Assembly: GCA_963712465.1 (NCBI GenBank)
Contig: CAVQHY010000006.1
Location: 744,001 to 808,000 of the forward strand
From: CAVQHY01 sp963712465
GTDB taxonomy: Bacteria; Actinomycetota; Thermoleophilia; Gaiellales; Gaiellaceae
Direction: 5' to 3'
Length of the DNA stretch: 64,000 nucleotides
The position numbers and the translations under genes are program-made. This document shows positions 36,186-44,701 of the stretch, in pieces. Each line of letters begins with the position of its first letter. Position 1 is the stretch's first letter. A model generated the notes under the pieces. That model was not told the DNA's origin. It saw nothing but the letters and a program-made list of their open reading frames with translations, and ran no database searches.

Positions 36186-36500
36186 GCGGAGGCGCCGATC
36201 TTAGGGGATCATCTGAAGGTCGTGTGATTCCCGACGCCGAACAGACCGCAGCCAGGACCCTGGAACGCTCCGAGGCGAACCTCGGGCGGGAGTGGCGCTC
36301 GATGCGCCCGAACTCCGCGCCGGACGGCAGCCCAGCGGGGCGATTGGTGCAACTCCGGGCGCGTCACGTCAGTCAACATCGCAACGGGGTCGTCGAGAAT
36401 GTCGTCTCGCGCCGACGCTGCCGCTGATGATCACCGAGTAGGACGCCGACGAGGCGCTCGCGATCCTCGATGACAAGCGCGCGCTAGAGTCCCGGCCTCG
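36186..36500. other. Intergenic region between the GS-like gene and livG
   Basis: About 315 bp between divergent genes. It should hold both promoters: a TAAGAT box near the GS-like start and a TAGAGT box at 36485-36490, ten nt before the livG ATG. A short stretch before livG (ATGATCACCGAG then TAG, then DADEALAILDDKRALES in the same frame) looks like the remnant of a small coding segment. I see no RNA gene, repeat or terminator here. Confidence 0.5.
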
Positions 36501-37277
36501 ATGATCGCCGAGGCGACAGCGCCCGAGCATGACAGCGCGGCGACGCTCGTGCTCGAGCGGGTGGTCAAGCAGTTTCGCGGGCTGCGCGCGCTGGACGGCG
36601 TGTCGCTCGACGTCGGCGAGGGCGAGATCGTCGGCCTGATCGGACCGAATGGCAGCGGCAAGACGACCCTGCTCAACGTGGCGAGCGGTGTCATGCGCCC
36701 GACCGAGGGCCGGGTCGTCGTGGCTGGCGTCGACGCGACGGGCGCCAGCCCCCACGCGGTGGCATCGCTGGGAATCGGGCGGACGTTCCAGCAGATCCGA
36801 CTCTTCAGCGAGATGACGGTGCTCGAGAACGTCGAGGTCGGGGCGGTCGCGCGCCGCCGCGAGCTGGCCCTGGTGCCGGAGCTGCTGGGACGGCTCGGCC
36901 TGGCCGACGTCGCCGACCGGCTCGCCGTGACCCTGCCGTACGGTCAGCAGCGCCGCGTCGAGATCGCCCGGGCCCTCGCCGGGCGGCCACATTTCCTCCT
37001 CCTCGACGAGCCGGCGGCGGGGATGAACGAGGCGGAGTCCGACTCGCTCCTGACGACGATCAAGGCGATTCGCGACGACGAGGGCTGCGCCGTCCTGATC
37101 GTCGACCACGACCTCAGGCTGATCATGCGACTGTGCGAGCGGATTCACGTGCTCGCCGAAGGTCGCACGATCTGCGAGGGGACGGCCGACACGGTGCGCC
37201 GAGACCCTGTCGTGATCCAGGCCTACCTCGGCACCACGGCCGCTCCGCCTCCCGAACCGCCGCCGGTGGGCGTCTAA
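36501..37277 (+). CDS. livG: Branched-chain-amino-acid-type ABC transporter, ATPase (LivG-like)
   Basis: A 258-residue ATPase of the HAAT importer family. Walker A is IGPNGSGKTTLLN, the signature YGQQRRVEIARAL (the LivG variant of LSGGQ), Walker B FLLLDEPAAGM, and the switch His is in LIVDHDLRLI. A LivG-type insertion follows the Walker A region (GIGRTFQQIRLFSEMTVLEN). It heads a five-gene operon encoding a complete importer. Substrates of this family include branched-chain amino acids, urea and amides; the neighbouring amine-catabolism genes make an amine or amide possible. Confidence 0.92.
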   Translation: MIAEATAPEHDSAATLVLERVVKQFRGLRALDGVSLDVGEGEIVGLIGPNGSGKTTLLNVASGVMRPTEGRVVVAGVDATGASPHAVASLGIGRTFQQIRLFSEMTVLENVEVGAVARRRELALVPELLGRLGLADVADRLAVTLPYGQQRRVEIARALAGRPHFLLLDEPAAGMNEAESDSLLTTIKAIRDDEGCAVLIVDHDLRLIMRLCERIHVLAEGRTICEGTADTVRRDPVVIQAYLGTTAAPPPEPPPVGV

Positions 37278-37373
37278 CTTCCACGTGTCGCGAGCGCCTC
37301 AACTCCGTAGACTCGCTTCCTCGGTCGCCCCGGCGATCGTGCCCCCTCGAAGGTTGACAAGGAGGAACTCGGG

Positions 37374-38633
37374 ATGAGACGACGTGTGATTCTCACCCTC
37401 GCCGCGCTGCTCACGCTCGCGCTCGCGGCGCTCGCCGCAGGGTGCGGCGGGAGTGACGACGGCGGTGAGGCCGCGCCGCCCCCGCCGGCCGCCGACACGG
37501 GCGCTGCGCCGGCCGGCACCGGTGCGGTGGCCGAGGAGGGGAGCGGCGAGCCGCTGACCCTTCGCATCGGCTTCTCCGGAGCGCTGTCCGGCCCGTACGC
37601 CGCCTACGACGTTCCTCTTCAGAACGGCATGGAGTTCGCGGCTCAGCAGATCAACGCGGCCGGCGGCCCTGTGCAGGTCGAGATCGTCGCCAAGGACAAC
37701 AAGGGCGACCAGACGCAGACGCTGACCACCGCCCAGGAGCTTCTCGACGACGGCGTCAACATCCAGGTGATGACGACGGCAGACGCCGGGCTCGCGAGCG
37801 GCCAGCTCGTATCCGAGGCCGGCGGCATCATGAGCGTCGGGGGCAACACCGCGCCTGCGATCGTCCGCGACGGCGGCGACCGCGTCTTCGCGTTCGTCTT
37901 CGGCGACAACCAGCAGGCCTCCGCGGGAGCCCAGTACGCCTGCGACCAGGGCTACAAGACGGCGTACACGCTCGGGTCGCCCGAGATCCCGTACACGAAG
38001 GACATGCCGACCTTCTTCGCCGACGCGTTCGCCCACATCTGCGGCGGCGAGATCGTCGGCGAGGACACGTTCAAGATCGGCCAGACCGAGTTCGGCCCCC
38101 AGGTGACGAAGATCCAGAACGCGAGCCCGGCGCCCGACGTGATCTTCTCGCCGATCTTCGTCCCCGACTCCGGCGCTCTGCTCAAGCAGCTCCGCTCGGC
38201 CGGGGTCGAGACGCCGCTGATCACGACCGACGGCAACGACTCAAGCCTGTTCGTCGACTCGGGCGGCAGCGCCGTCGACGGCACCGTCTACTCCACCCAC
38301 GGGTTCGACTCGCCCGGGAGCCCGATCGCGGAGTTCGTCGATCAGTACACGGAGTGGAAGGGATCGCCCCCGGAGTCGAACACGTTCGAGGCGATCGGTC
38401 GCGACAACGTCTACGCGTACGTCCAGGCGGTCGAGAACGCACAGTCCGTCGAGCCGGACGCGGTGCTCGAGGCCGTCCTCGCGCTCAAGGACGTGCCGCT
38501 CCTGACCGGGAACATGACGATGAACCCGGAGACGCGGCTCCCCGACAAGGAGATCACCCTAGTCCAGATGAAGGGAACGGAGTTCACGCTGCTCGAGCAG
38601 CTGATCCCGAGCTACATCGCACCGGCCCAGTAG
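37374..38633 (+). CDS. ABC transporter substrate-binding lipoprotein (LivJ/LivK-like)
   Basis: A 419-residue periplasmic-binding-type lipoprotein. The signal peptide LTLALAALAAGCGGSDDGGE has a clear lipobox (LAAGC) and is followed by a Pro/Ala linker. The binding protein begins LTLRIGFSGALSGPYAAYDV and continues NGMEFAAQQINAAGGPVQVE and IVAKDNKGDQTQTLTTAQEL, the pattern of type I HAAT receptors. The ATG at 37374 follows AAGGAGGAA. A TAGACT box at 37303-37308 could give this gene its own promoter 97 nt after livG, allowing the high expression usual for receptors. Confidence 0.92.
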   Translation: MRRRVILTLAALLTLALAALAAGCGGSDDGGEAAPPPPAADTGAAPAGTGAVAEEGSGEPLTLRIGFSGALSGPYAAYDVPLQNGMEFAAQQINAAGGPVQVEIVAKDNKGDQTQTLTTAQELLDDGVNIQVMTTADAGLASGQLVSEAGGIMSVGGNTAPAIVRDGGDRVFAFVFGDNQQASAGAQYACDQGYKTAYTLGSPEIPYTKDMPTFFADAFAHICGGEIVGEDTFKIGQTEFGPQVTKIQNASPAPDVIFSPIFVPDSGALLKQLRSAGVETPLITTDGNDSSLFVDSGGSAVDGTVYSTHGFDSPGSPIAEFVDQYTEWKGSPPESNTFEAIGRDNVYAYVQAVENAQSVEPDAVLEAVLALKDVPLLTGNMTMNPETRLPDKEITLVQMKGTEFTLLEQLIPSYIAPAQ

Positions 38634-38634
38634 C

Positions 38635-39357
38635 TTGGCCGAGCTCCTTCGGGTCGAGAGCCTCGTCGTCCGCTACGGGCCGATCGTGGCGGTGCGCGAG
38701 GTCTCCCTTCGCGTCGAGCAGGGCGAGATCGTCGCCCTGCTCGGCGCGAACGGCGCCGGCAAGTCGAGCTTCCTGAACGCCGTCGTCGGGCTCGTTCCCG
38801 TCGCATCCGGGCAGGTCTTCTTCCGCGACGAGGAGATCCAGCGGCTGCCCCCGGAGCAGATCGTGAAGCGGGGCCTCGCGCTGACGCCCGAGGGCAGGCG
38901 GGTCTTCCCACGGCTTTCCGTGGCCGACAACCTGCGGCTCGGCGCCGTTCCGCAGCGCGATCGCGCCTCGGCCGAGGCAGCACGGAAGCGCGTGCTCGAC
39001 CTCTTTCCCGTCCTCGGCGAGCGCGCGGGGCAGGCGGGAGGCACGCTCTCTGGCGGCCAGCAGCAGATGCTCGCGATCGGCCGCTCGCTGATGGCGTCGC
39101 CCGAGCTCCTCCTCCTCGACGAGCCGTCGCTCGGGCTGGCGCCGATCCTCGTCGACCAGATCTTCGAGCTCCTCTCACGATTGCGCGACGAGGGGACGAC
39201 GATCCTCCTCGTCGAGCAGAACGTCCACCGCGCGCTCGAGGTCTCCGACCGTGCGTACGTCCTCGTCAACGGCGAGGTCGACCGGGAGGGCCCGGCCGCC
39301 GAGCTGCGCGCCTCGGCCGAGATCGAGCGCGCCTATCTCGGGATCGGAGTGTCGTAG
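38635..39357 (+). CDS. livF: Branched-chain-amino-acid-type ABC transporter, ATPase (LivF-like)
   Basis: A 240-residue ATPase and partner of the LivG-like protein. Walker A is LLGANGAGKSSFLN, the signature LSGGQQQMLAIGRSLM, Walker B LLLLDEPSLGLAP and the switch region ILLVEQNVHRALE. The VRYGPIVAVREVSLRVEQGE start and the KRGLALTPEGRRVFPRLSV stretch are typical LivF features. The TTG at 38635 lies one base after the receptor stop, and the GTG of the permease gene overlaps its stop, so translation is coupled. Confidence 0.92.
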   Translation: MAELLRVESLVVRYGPIVAVREVSLRVEQGEIVALLGANGAGKSSFLNAVVGLVPVASGQVFFRDEEIQRLPPEQIVKRGLALTPEGRRVFPRLSVADNLRLGAVPQRDRASAEAARKRVLDLFPVLGERAGQAGGTLSGGQQQMLAIGRSLMASPELLLLDEPSLGLAPILVDQIFELLSRLRDEGTTILLVEQNVHRALEVSDRAYVLVNGEVDREGPAAELRASAEIERAYLGIGVS

Positions 39358-40268
39358 TGGTCATCCTGCCCTTCGCGGATGCCGGCCAGGAGGCTCTCCA
39401 GCAGGTCATCAACGCCCTCAGCCTCGGGTCGACCTACGCGCTGCTGGCGCTCGGTCTCGCGATGGTCTTCTCGATCCTCGGGCTCGTCAACTTCGCGCAG
39501 GGGGAGCTCGTCACCGTCGCCGCGTACACGATGTATCTCGAGAACGAGCGCGGGATCTCGTTCCCGATCCAGGTCGTCTCGGCGATCGCGGCCGCAGCGG
39601 TCGCGGCTGTGCTGATGGAGCGAATCGCGTTCCGGCCGCTGCGAGGCGCCAGCTTCCTCACGCTCCTGTTCTCGAGCTTCGCCGTCGCGGTGATCATCCA
39701 GAACATCTTCCTCGCGGCCGTCTCCCCGCGGCAGAAGGGCGTCCGCCTTCCCGACGTCTTCAACGAGGCGGTGCGGATCGGCAGCTTCTCGATCGGCTGG
39801 CTCCAGATCATCACGACCGTGACCTGCCTCGCATCGCTCGGGGTTCTGACGGTGTTTCTCCGCCGCTCGACTCAGGGCCTCGGGATGCTCGCGGCCGCCC
39901 AGGACTTCCAGGTAGCGCGGCTGATGGGGATCCCGGCCAACCGCGTGATCGCCACCGCCTTCGCGATCTCCGGGGCGCTCGCGGGAGTCGCTGCGATCTT
40001 CATCCTCGCCCGGCGCGGAACCGTGGAGCCCACGATGGGCTTCATCCCGGTGCTGAAGGCGTTCATCGCCAGCGTGATCGGCGGTCTGGGCTCGCTGACC
40101 GGCGCGGTCGTCGGCGGCTTCGTGCTCGCGGCGATCGAGGTCGGGCTCGACGCGACGCTCCCGAACGACATCCTCCCGTTCCGCGACGCCTTCGCGCTCG
40201 CGATCGTGGTGGCGATCCTCTACTTCCGGCCCGAGGGGCTCCTCTCCCGCCCGGCCGAGGCGCGCTGA
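39357..40268 (+). CDS. livH: Branched-chain-amino-acid-type ABC transporter permease (LivH-like)
   Basis: A 303-residue membrane protein with about eight spans. ALSLGSTYALLALGLAMVFS, ILGLVNFAQGELVTVAAYTM, the coupling-helix region ARLMGIPANRVIATAFAISG and SVIGGLGSLTGAVVGGFVLA are diagnostic of LivH. It starts with a GTG overlapping the livF stop and ends with a TGA overlapping the livM ATG. Together with LivM it forms the transmembrane pore. Confidence 0.92.
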   Translation: MVILPFADAGQEALQQVINALSLGSTYALLALGLAMVFSILGLVNFAQGELVTVAAYTMYLENERGISFPIQVVSAIAAAAVAAVLMERIAFRPLRGASFLTLLFSSFAVAVIIQNIFLAAVSPRQKGVRLPDVFNEAVRIGSFSIGWLQIITTVTCLASLGVLTVFLRRSTQGLGMLAAAQDFQVARLMGIPANRVIATAFAISGALAGVAAIFILARRGTVEPTMGFIPVLKAFIASVIGGLGSLTGAVVGGFVLAAIEVGLDATLPNDILPFRDAFALAIVVAILYFRPEGLLSRPAEAR

Positions 40269-41305
40269 TGCCGGGGCTGTGGCGAAGGACGCTTCGCGGT
40301 ACGGCGATCTTCGCCGTGCCATTGGCGATCGTGGCCGCCGCGGGAAACGCGCTGGCGAGCCCGGCCGACCTGCGGGTGATCGTCAACTTCTTCATCGTGC
40401 TCGTCCTCGTCCTCGCGATCCAGTCGTTCTCCGGGAACTCGGGGATCGTCAGCTTCGGCCACGTCGGCTTCATGGGGGTCGGCGCCTACGTCGCGGCGCT
40501 CGTCACGATCCCACCCGCGATCCGGGCCGGGCTCGCGCCGTCGCTACCCGGGTTCATTGCCGACAACACGGTCCCGTTCGTCCCGGCCGTGCTGCTCGGC
40601 GGCCTGGCCGGCGCTCTCGTGGCCGCGGTGATCGGCCTCGCCCTCACCCGCATGCAGGAGAGCGCGATGGCGATGGCGACGATCGGCATCCTCGTGATCC
40701 TGTTCGTGGTGTTCGACAACTGGGAGGGCATCACGCGCGGCGCGACCGGGCTGTTCGGAATCCCGCGCTCGACGACGGTCTGGTCGGCGTTTGTCTTCGC
40801 CGTGGTCGCAATCGCGATCTGCCGGGCCTTCCGCGAGTCCCGGGCCGGGCTGAAGCTTCGTGCGAGCCGGACCGACTCGCTCGCCGCCGAGGCGCTGGGC
40901 GCCGACGTCGTCCGGCTTCGTTGGTGGGCGTGGACGCTGTCAGGCGCGATCATGGGGGTCGGCGGGGCGCTCTGGGCCCAGTACAACATCGCGTTCGGGC
41001 CGCGACAGTTCTTCTTCGCGTTGACGTTCAACCTGCTCGCCATGCTGGTCGTGGGCGGCCTCGGCTCGGTTTCCGGCGCCGTCGTCGGCGCCGTGACGGT
41101 GACTGCGGTGTTCGAGGTCACGCGCCGTGTCGAGGAGCGGATCGAGGTGCCGGGGACGACCCAGATCGTGGTTGCGCTCCTGATCCTGCTCGTGCTCTAC
41201 CGGCGGCCCAACGGCCTGATGGGGCTGTCCGAGGCCGACGATCTCCTCGCGCGACGCTTCAGCGCGCTCCGAGGCCGTCGAGGAAGCCCAGCACCGCCTG
41301 GTTGA
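40268..41305 (+). CDS. livM: Branched-chain-amino-acid-type ABC transporter permease (LivM-like)
   Basis: A 345-residue membrane protein with eight to ten spans. The sequence GIVSFGHVGFMGVGAYVAAL is the LivM family signature; ESRAGLKLRASRTDSLAAEA and LGADVVRLRWWAWTLSGAIM contain the coupling helix; MLVVGGLGSVSGAVVGA follows. The ATG at 40268 overlaps the livH stop. The last 47 nt overlap the 3' end of the alpha/beta hydrolase gene on the other strand. It completes the importer operon. Confidence 0.92.
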   Translation: MPGLWRRTLRGTAIFAVPLAIVAAAGNALASPADLRVIVNFFIVLVLVLAIQSFSGNSGIVSFGHVGFMGVGAYVAALVTIPPAIRAGLAPSLPGFIADNTVPFVPAVLLGGLAGALVAAVIGLALTRMQESAMAMATIGILVILFVVFDNWEGITRGATGLFGIPRSTTVWSAFVFAVVAIAICRAFRESRAGLKLRASRTDSLAAEALGADVVRLRWWAWTLSGAIMGVGGALWAQYNIAFGPRQFFFALTFNLLAMLVVGGLGSVSGAVVGAVTVTAVFEVTRRVEERIEVPGTTQIVVALLILLVLYRRPNGLMGLSEADDLLARRFSALRGRRGSPAPPG

Positions 41306-42059
41306 ACTCGTCGGGGAACTCCCAGAGGCACGCGTGGCCGCCGGGAACCTCGACCCAGGACGAATCCGGTAGCTCCTCGTGCAGGCGGCGCGAGAGCTTC
41401 GGGTAGATCAGGATGTCGCCTTCGCCCACCAGCGTCAGCGCCGGACAGCTGACCGTGGAGAGCCGGCCGCGGGTGTCGTGCGTCTCGATCGAGTGGAGCT
41501 GGGCGAGGTAGCCCTCGGTCGACTGCGGGTTTGCGGCCATCAGCTCCTCGATCTCGACGAGCGTCTCCTCCTGCTGCTCGAAGAAGTCGGTCGTGAACGC
41601 CCACAGGATGACCTCGCGCTGGGTGAAGCCGACGCCCAGATCGGGCACCAGGTCGCGCCAGCAGGAGAACATCCGCAGGCAGAAGGGCCCCGGGTACGAG
41701 TAGGTGCAGCAGAACGAGGCCGAGAGCAGCCGGTCGGCGTGGGCGATCGCGTATTCCTGGGCGATCATGCCGCCCATCGACACGCCGACCAGGTGGAAGC
41801 GACCGAGCTCGAGCGTTTCGACCAGCCCGTGCAGGTCGTCGGCCATCTCCGCGGTCGTGTACGGGCCGGGTGGGGTCGACGACTCGCCGACGCCCCGGTT
41901 GTCGTAGGAGAGGATGCGGTAGCGCTCGCCGAACGCGGGCACCTGAGCCTCCCAGGACTCCTTTGCGTCGGCGAGGCCGTTCACGAGCACGAGCGTCTCC
42001 GGGCCGTCGCCGTCCCACCGATAGGCGATGTCGATCCCGTTGGCGGCGATCGTGGGCAT
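41259..42059 (-). CDS. Alpha/beta hydrolase
   Basis: A 266-residue alpha/beta hydrolase. LVLVNGLADAKESWEAQVPA includes the oxyanion region; ILSYDNRGVGESSTPPG is the conserved DxRG-x-G stretch; FHLVGVSMGGMIAQEYAIAH holds the nucleophile in the elbow G-x-S-x-G; ALTLVGEGDILIYPKL supplies the acid Asp and VPGGHACLWEFPDEFNQAVL the catalytic His. The ATG at 42059 follows AAAGGAG. The much longer frame beyond it is antisense to radA and not real. It is divergent from radA, and its substrate is unknown. Confidence 0.88.
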   Translation of the reverse strand: MPTIAANGIDIAYRWDGDGPETLVLVNGLADAKESWEAQVPAFGERYRILSYDNRGVGESSTPPGPYTTAEMADDLHGLVETLELGRFHLVGVSMGGMIAQEYAIAHADRLLSASFCCTYSYPGPFCLRMFSCWRDLVPDLGVGFTQREVILWAFTTDFFEQQEETLVEIEELMAANPQSTEGYLAQLHSIETHDTRGRLSTVSCPALTLVGEGDILIYPKLSRRLHEELPDSSWVEVPGGHACLWEFPDEFNQAVLGFLDGLGAR

Positions 42060-42133
42060 CGAGCTCCTTTCGTCGTCTCGACCTGGACGGTGAATTGTCA
42101 CGAAGCTGCGACAGGATCGTCGGGACCCGAGCC

Positions 42134-42139
42134 TAGACT
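42134..42139 (+). promoter_or_regulatory. Leaderless-type -10 box of radA (TAGACT)
   Basis: TAGACT ends 6 nt before the GTG of radA and no Shine-Dalgarno sequence lies between them. Transcription starting about 7 nt after the box would begin at the GTG itself. It is the clearest example of a pattern seen at several starts in this window. Confidence 0.5.
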
Positions 42140-42145
42140 GACCGG

Positions 42146-43496
42146 GTGGCGAAGACAGCCGTCCAGCACGCGTGCTCGGAGTGCGGGTATGCGACCGGAA
42201 AGTGGCTCGGGCGCTGCCCCGCCTGCGGGGAGTGGGGGACGCTCGTCGAGGAGCGCACGCTCGCCGTGGCCGCGATCCCTGCCTCTGCGAAGCCGCTCCT
42301 GCGACTCGTCGAGGTCGAGGCGACCGACGCCGAGCGGATGCCGACCGGTGTCGCCGAGCTCGACCGCGTCCTCGGCGGCGGGCTCGTGCCGGCCTCCCTC
42401 GTACTCGTCTCCGGAGACCCGGGAATCGGCAAGTCCACGCTGTTGCTGATGGCTCTCCGGGCCATGTCCGCGAGCGCGCAAGACGCTTCTCGTCACCGGG
42501 GAGGAGTCGACGGCGCAGGTCAAGCTCCGGGCCGATCGGCTCGGCGGGGGCGGCGAGATCCTGATCCTCGCGGAGACGAACCTCGACGAGGTGTGCGCGA
42601 CGCTGGAGCGCGAGCGTCCGGACGTCTGCGTGATCGACTCGGTGCAGACGCTCTATGCGCCCGACCTGGGCTCGGCGCCCGGCTCGGTCGCGCAGGTGCG
42701 CGAGGCGGCCGGCCGGCTGCTGCGGGTCGCCAAGGAGCACGGGGTCGCGACGTTCCTCGTCGGGCACGTGACGAAGGACGGCTCGGTCGCCGGCCCGCGC
42801 GTCCTCGAGCACCTCGTCGACGCCGTCCTCCAGTTCGAGGGCGATCGCTACCGGGAGCATCGCGTGTTGCGGTCGGTGAAGAACCGGTTCGGCTCGACGA
42901 ACGAGCTCGGCGTGTTCGAGATGACGTCCGACGGGCTCGTGGGCGTCGCCGACCCGTCCGAGCTCTTCGGGAGGCCGGACGAGAGCCAGCCGGGATCGGC
43001 GGTCGTCTGCGCGCTCGAGGGGACGCGGCCGCTGCTGCTCGAGATCCAGGCCCTCGTCTCGCCGACCGACCTCGCGATGCCGCGCCGCGTCGCCACCGGG
43101 GTCGACCCCAAGAGGCTCTCGATGATCGTGGCCGTGCTCGGTCGCCACGCGGGCGTGGCGCTCGGGCAGGCAGACGTGTTCGTCAACGTCGCCGGCGGGG
43201 TCCGGATCGACGAGCCCGGGGCGGACCTCGGCGTCGCGCTCGCGATCGCCTCGGCGGCGCGAAACGCACGCGTTCGCCCTGGGCTCGCCTGCTTCGGTGA
43301 GATCGGTCTGACGGGCCGGCTTCGCGCTGCGAGTCAGGCCGAGCGGCGCCTGGGCGAATGCGAGAAGCTGGGCCTCGAGGCTGCGATCGCGCCTGAAGGC
43401 ACGAGCGCGCATGGCAGAATGCGGGTCGAAGCGGTGAACACCCTTCGACAGGCGATCGCTGCCGGCCTCGATGCGAGCAGACCCCCGGACAGATAG
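42146..43496 (+). CDS. radA: DNA repair protein RadA, frameshifted near 42473
   Basis: A RecA-like ATPase that promotes branch migration in recombination. The N-terminal frame has the C4 zinc finger (HACSECGYATGKWLGRCPAC) and Walker A (GDPGIGKSTLLLMAL). After MSAS at 42464-42475 the frame is lost; one surplus base between about 42467 and 42477 explains it, because the next frame continues RKTLLVTGEESTAQVKLRAD, CVIDSVQTLYAPD, the KNRFG motif (KNRFGSTNELGVFEM) and the Lon-like C-terminal domain to 43496. The total would be about 449 residues, the normal length. A broken radA in an otherwise orderly operon suggests a sequence error. The end overlaps disA by 26 nt. Confidence 0.85.
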
Positions 43497-44556
43497 AACC
43501 CTTCTCTCGGCGCTGGGCCTCGTCGCGCCGGGCACGTCGCTTCGCTCCGGCATCGACGACATCATCCGGGCCCGGCTCGGCGCGCTGATCGTGATCGGGG
43601 AGCCGTCGAACCTGTCCTTTCTGTTCTCGGGCGGGATACGGCTCGACCTGCCGTTCGCGTCGCAGCACCTCTACGAGCTCGCGAAGATGGACGGGGCGAT
43701 CATCGTCAACCCCTCGATCTCGAAGCTCGTCTACGCGAACGTCCAGCTCATGCCCGATCCGACGATCGCCTCGGAGGAGACGGGCACGAGGCATCGCACG
43801 GCCGAGCGCGTCGCCAAGCAGACGGGGGCAGTCGTCCTCTCGATCTCGCAGCAGCGCGAGACGGTCACGCTCTTCGTCGGCGACCTCCGCTACCAGCTCG
43901 GCGAGATCTCCGACGTGCTCGCGCGAACGAACCAGGCGCTCGGGACGCTCGAGACCTACCGGCAGCGGCTCGACCAGGGCCTCACGAGGCTCACGTCGCT
44001 CGAGTTCCAGTCGGCGGTGATGCTCGACGACGTGCTCGTCGTTCTGCAACGGGCGGAGATGACGACGAGGATGGCGGGCGAGGTCGAGCGAAACTGCGTG
44101 GAGCTCGGCGAGGAGGGCCGGCTGATCCGCATGCAGCTGGACGAGCTGATCGAGGACGTGCCGAAGGAGAAGGCGGCGGTCGTGTTCGACTACGAGCTCT
44201 CGGGCCAGCCCGCGCAGGGGGCTGCGGTGCTCGACGGGCTGTCACACCTTCCCTACTCGAAGCTGCTGGAGTTCGAGGAGCTCACCGAGCTGCTCGGCTA
44301 CCCGCGCGACGCGAATCCGCTCGACTACGGCGTCGCGCCCCGGGGCTACCGGGTGCTGTCGCACATACCGCGGATCCCCGAGACCGTCGTCAAGCACGTC
44401 GTCCGGGATTTCGCGACGCTCGAGGCGGTCGTGAGGGCGAGCCATCGCGAGCTCGAGGCGGTCGACGGGGTGGGATCGGTCAGGGCGAGGGAGATCCGCG
44501 AGGGGCTCAGGCGCCTCCAGGAGCACAACCTGGTCGATCGATACCTGCAGCTGTAG
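43471..44556 (+). CDS. disA: Diadenylate cyclase DisA
   Basis: A 361-residue octameric enzyme that scans DNA and makes cyclic di-AMP from two ATP. The N-terminal DAC domain has AKMDGAIIVNPSISKLVYAN (DGA motif) and SEETGTRHRTAERVAKQTGA (RHR motif), both required for catalysis. A helical spine follows and the C-terminal helix-hairpin-helix domain (LEAVDGVGSVRAREIREGLR) binds branched DNA. The ATG lies inside the radA 3' end, the coupled arrangement known from Bacillus and Mycobacterium, where RadA restrains DisA. Cyclic di-AMP signalling is therefore expected in this organism. Confidence 0.96.
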   Translation: MRADPRTDRTLLSALGLVAPGTSLRSGIDDIIRARLGALIVIGEPSNLSFLFSGGIRLDLPFASQHLYELAKMDGAIIVNPSISKLVYANVQLMPDPTIASEETGTRHRTAERVAKQTGAVVLSISQQRETVTLFVGDLRYQLGEISDVLARTNQALGTLETYRQRLDQGLTRLTSLEFQSAVMLDDVLVVLQRAEMTTRMAGEVERNCVELGEEGRLIRMQLDELIEDVPKEKAAVVFDYELSGQPAQGAAVLDGLSHLPYSKLLEFEELTELLGYPRDANPLDYGVAPRGYRVLSHIPRIPETVVKHVVRDFATLEAVVRASHRELEAVDGVGSVRAREIREGLRRLQEHNLVDRYLQL

Positions 44557-44596
44557 GGCTGCAGCGTGAACCTGGTCGATCGGGTGCCTGCAGCCG
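44527..44596 (+). repeat. Imperfect direct repeat of the disA 3' end
   Basis: AACCTGGTCGATCG at 44527 (the codons for NLVDR in DisA) recurs at 44569, 42 nt downstream and past the stop codon. Both copies are followed after a few bases by CCTGCAGC. The unit is about 27 nt. It also makes an inverted pair, GGCTGCAG with CTGCAGCC, which could form a hairpin after disA. Confidence 0.7.
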
Positions 44597-44701
44597 GAAG
44601 GGTGGGACGCCCGGAAATTGCGCCCGGGATCGGGTAAAATGACGGGGTTCCACGGGTCCGCAGGCAATCGGCGGCCTTTTTTTCGGCCAGAGGAGGATGG
44701 G

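Noticed and set aside
36224..36427. A 67-codon frame in the GS-livG spacer.
   Set aside because: No ribosome-binding site, poor third-position bias, and no recognisable sequence.
42060..43565. Long open frame upstream of the alpha/beta hydrolase ATG on the reverse strand.
   Set aside because: It is antisense to radA, lacks protein-like sequence, and the hydrolase has a strong ribosome-binding site at 42059.
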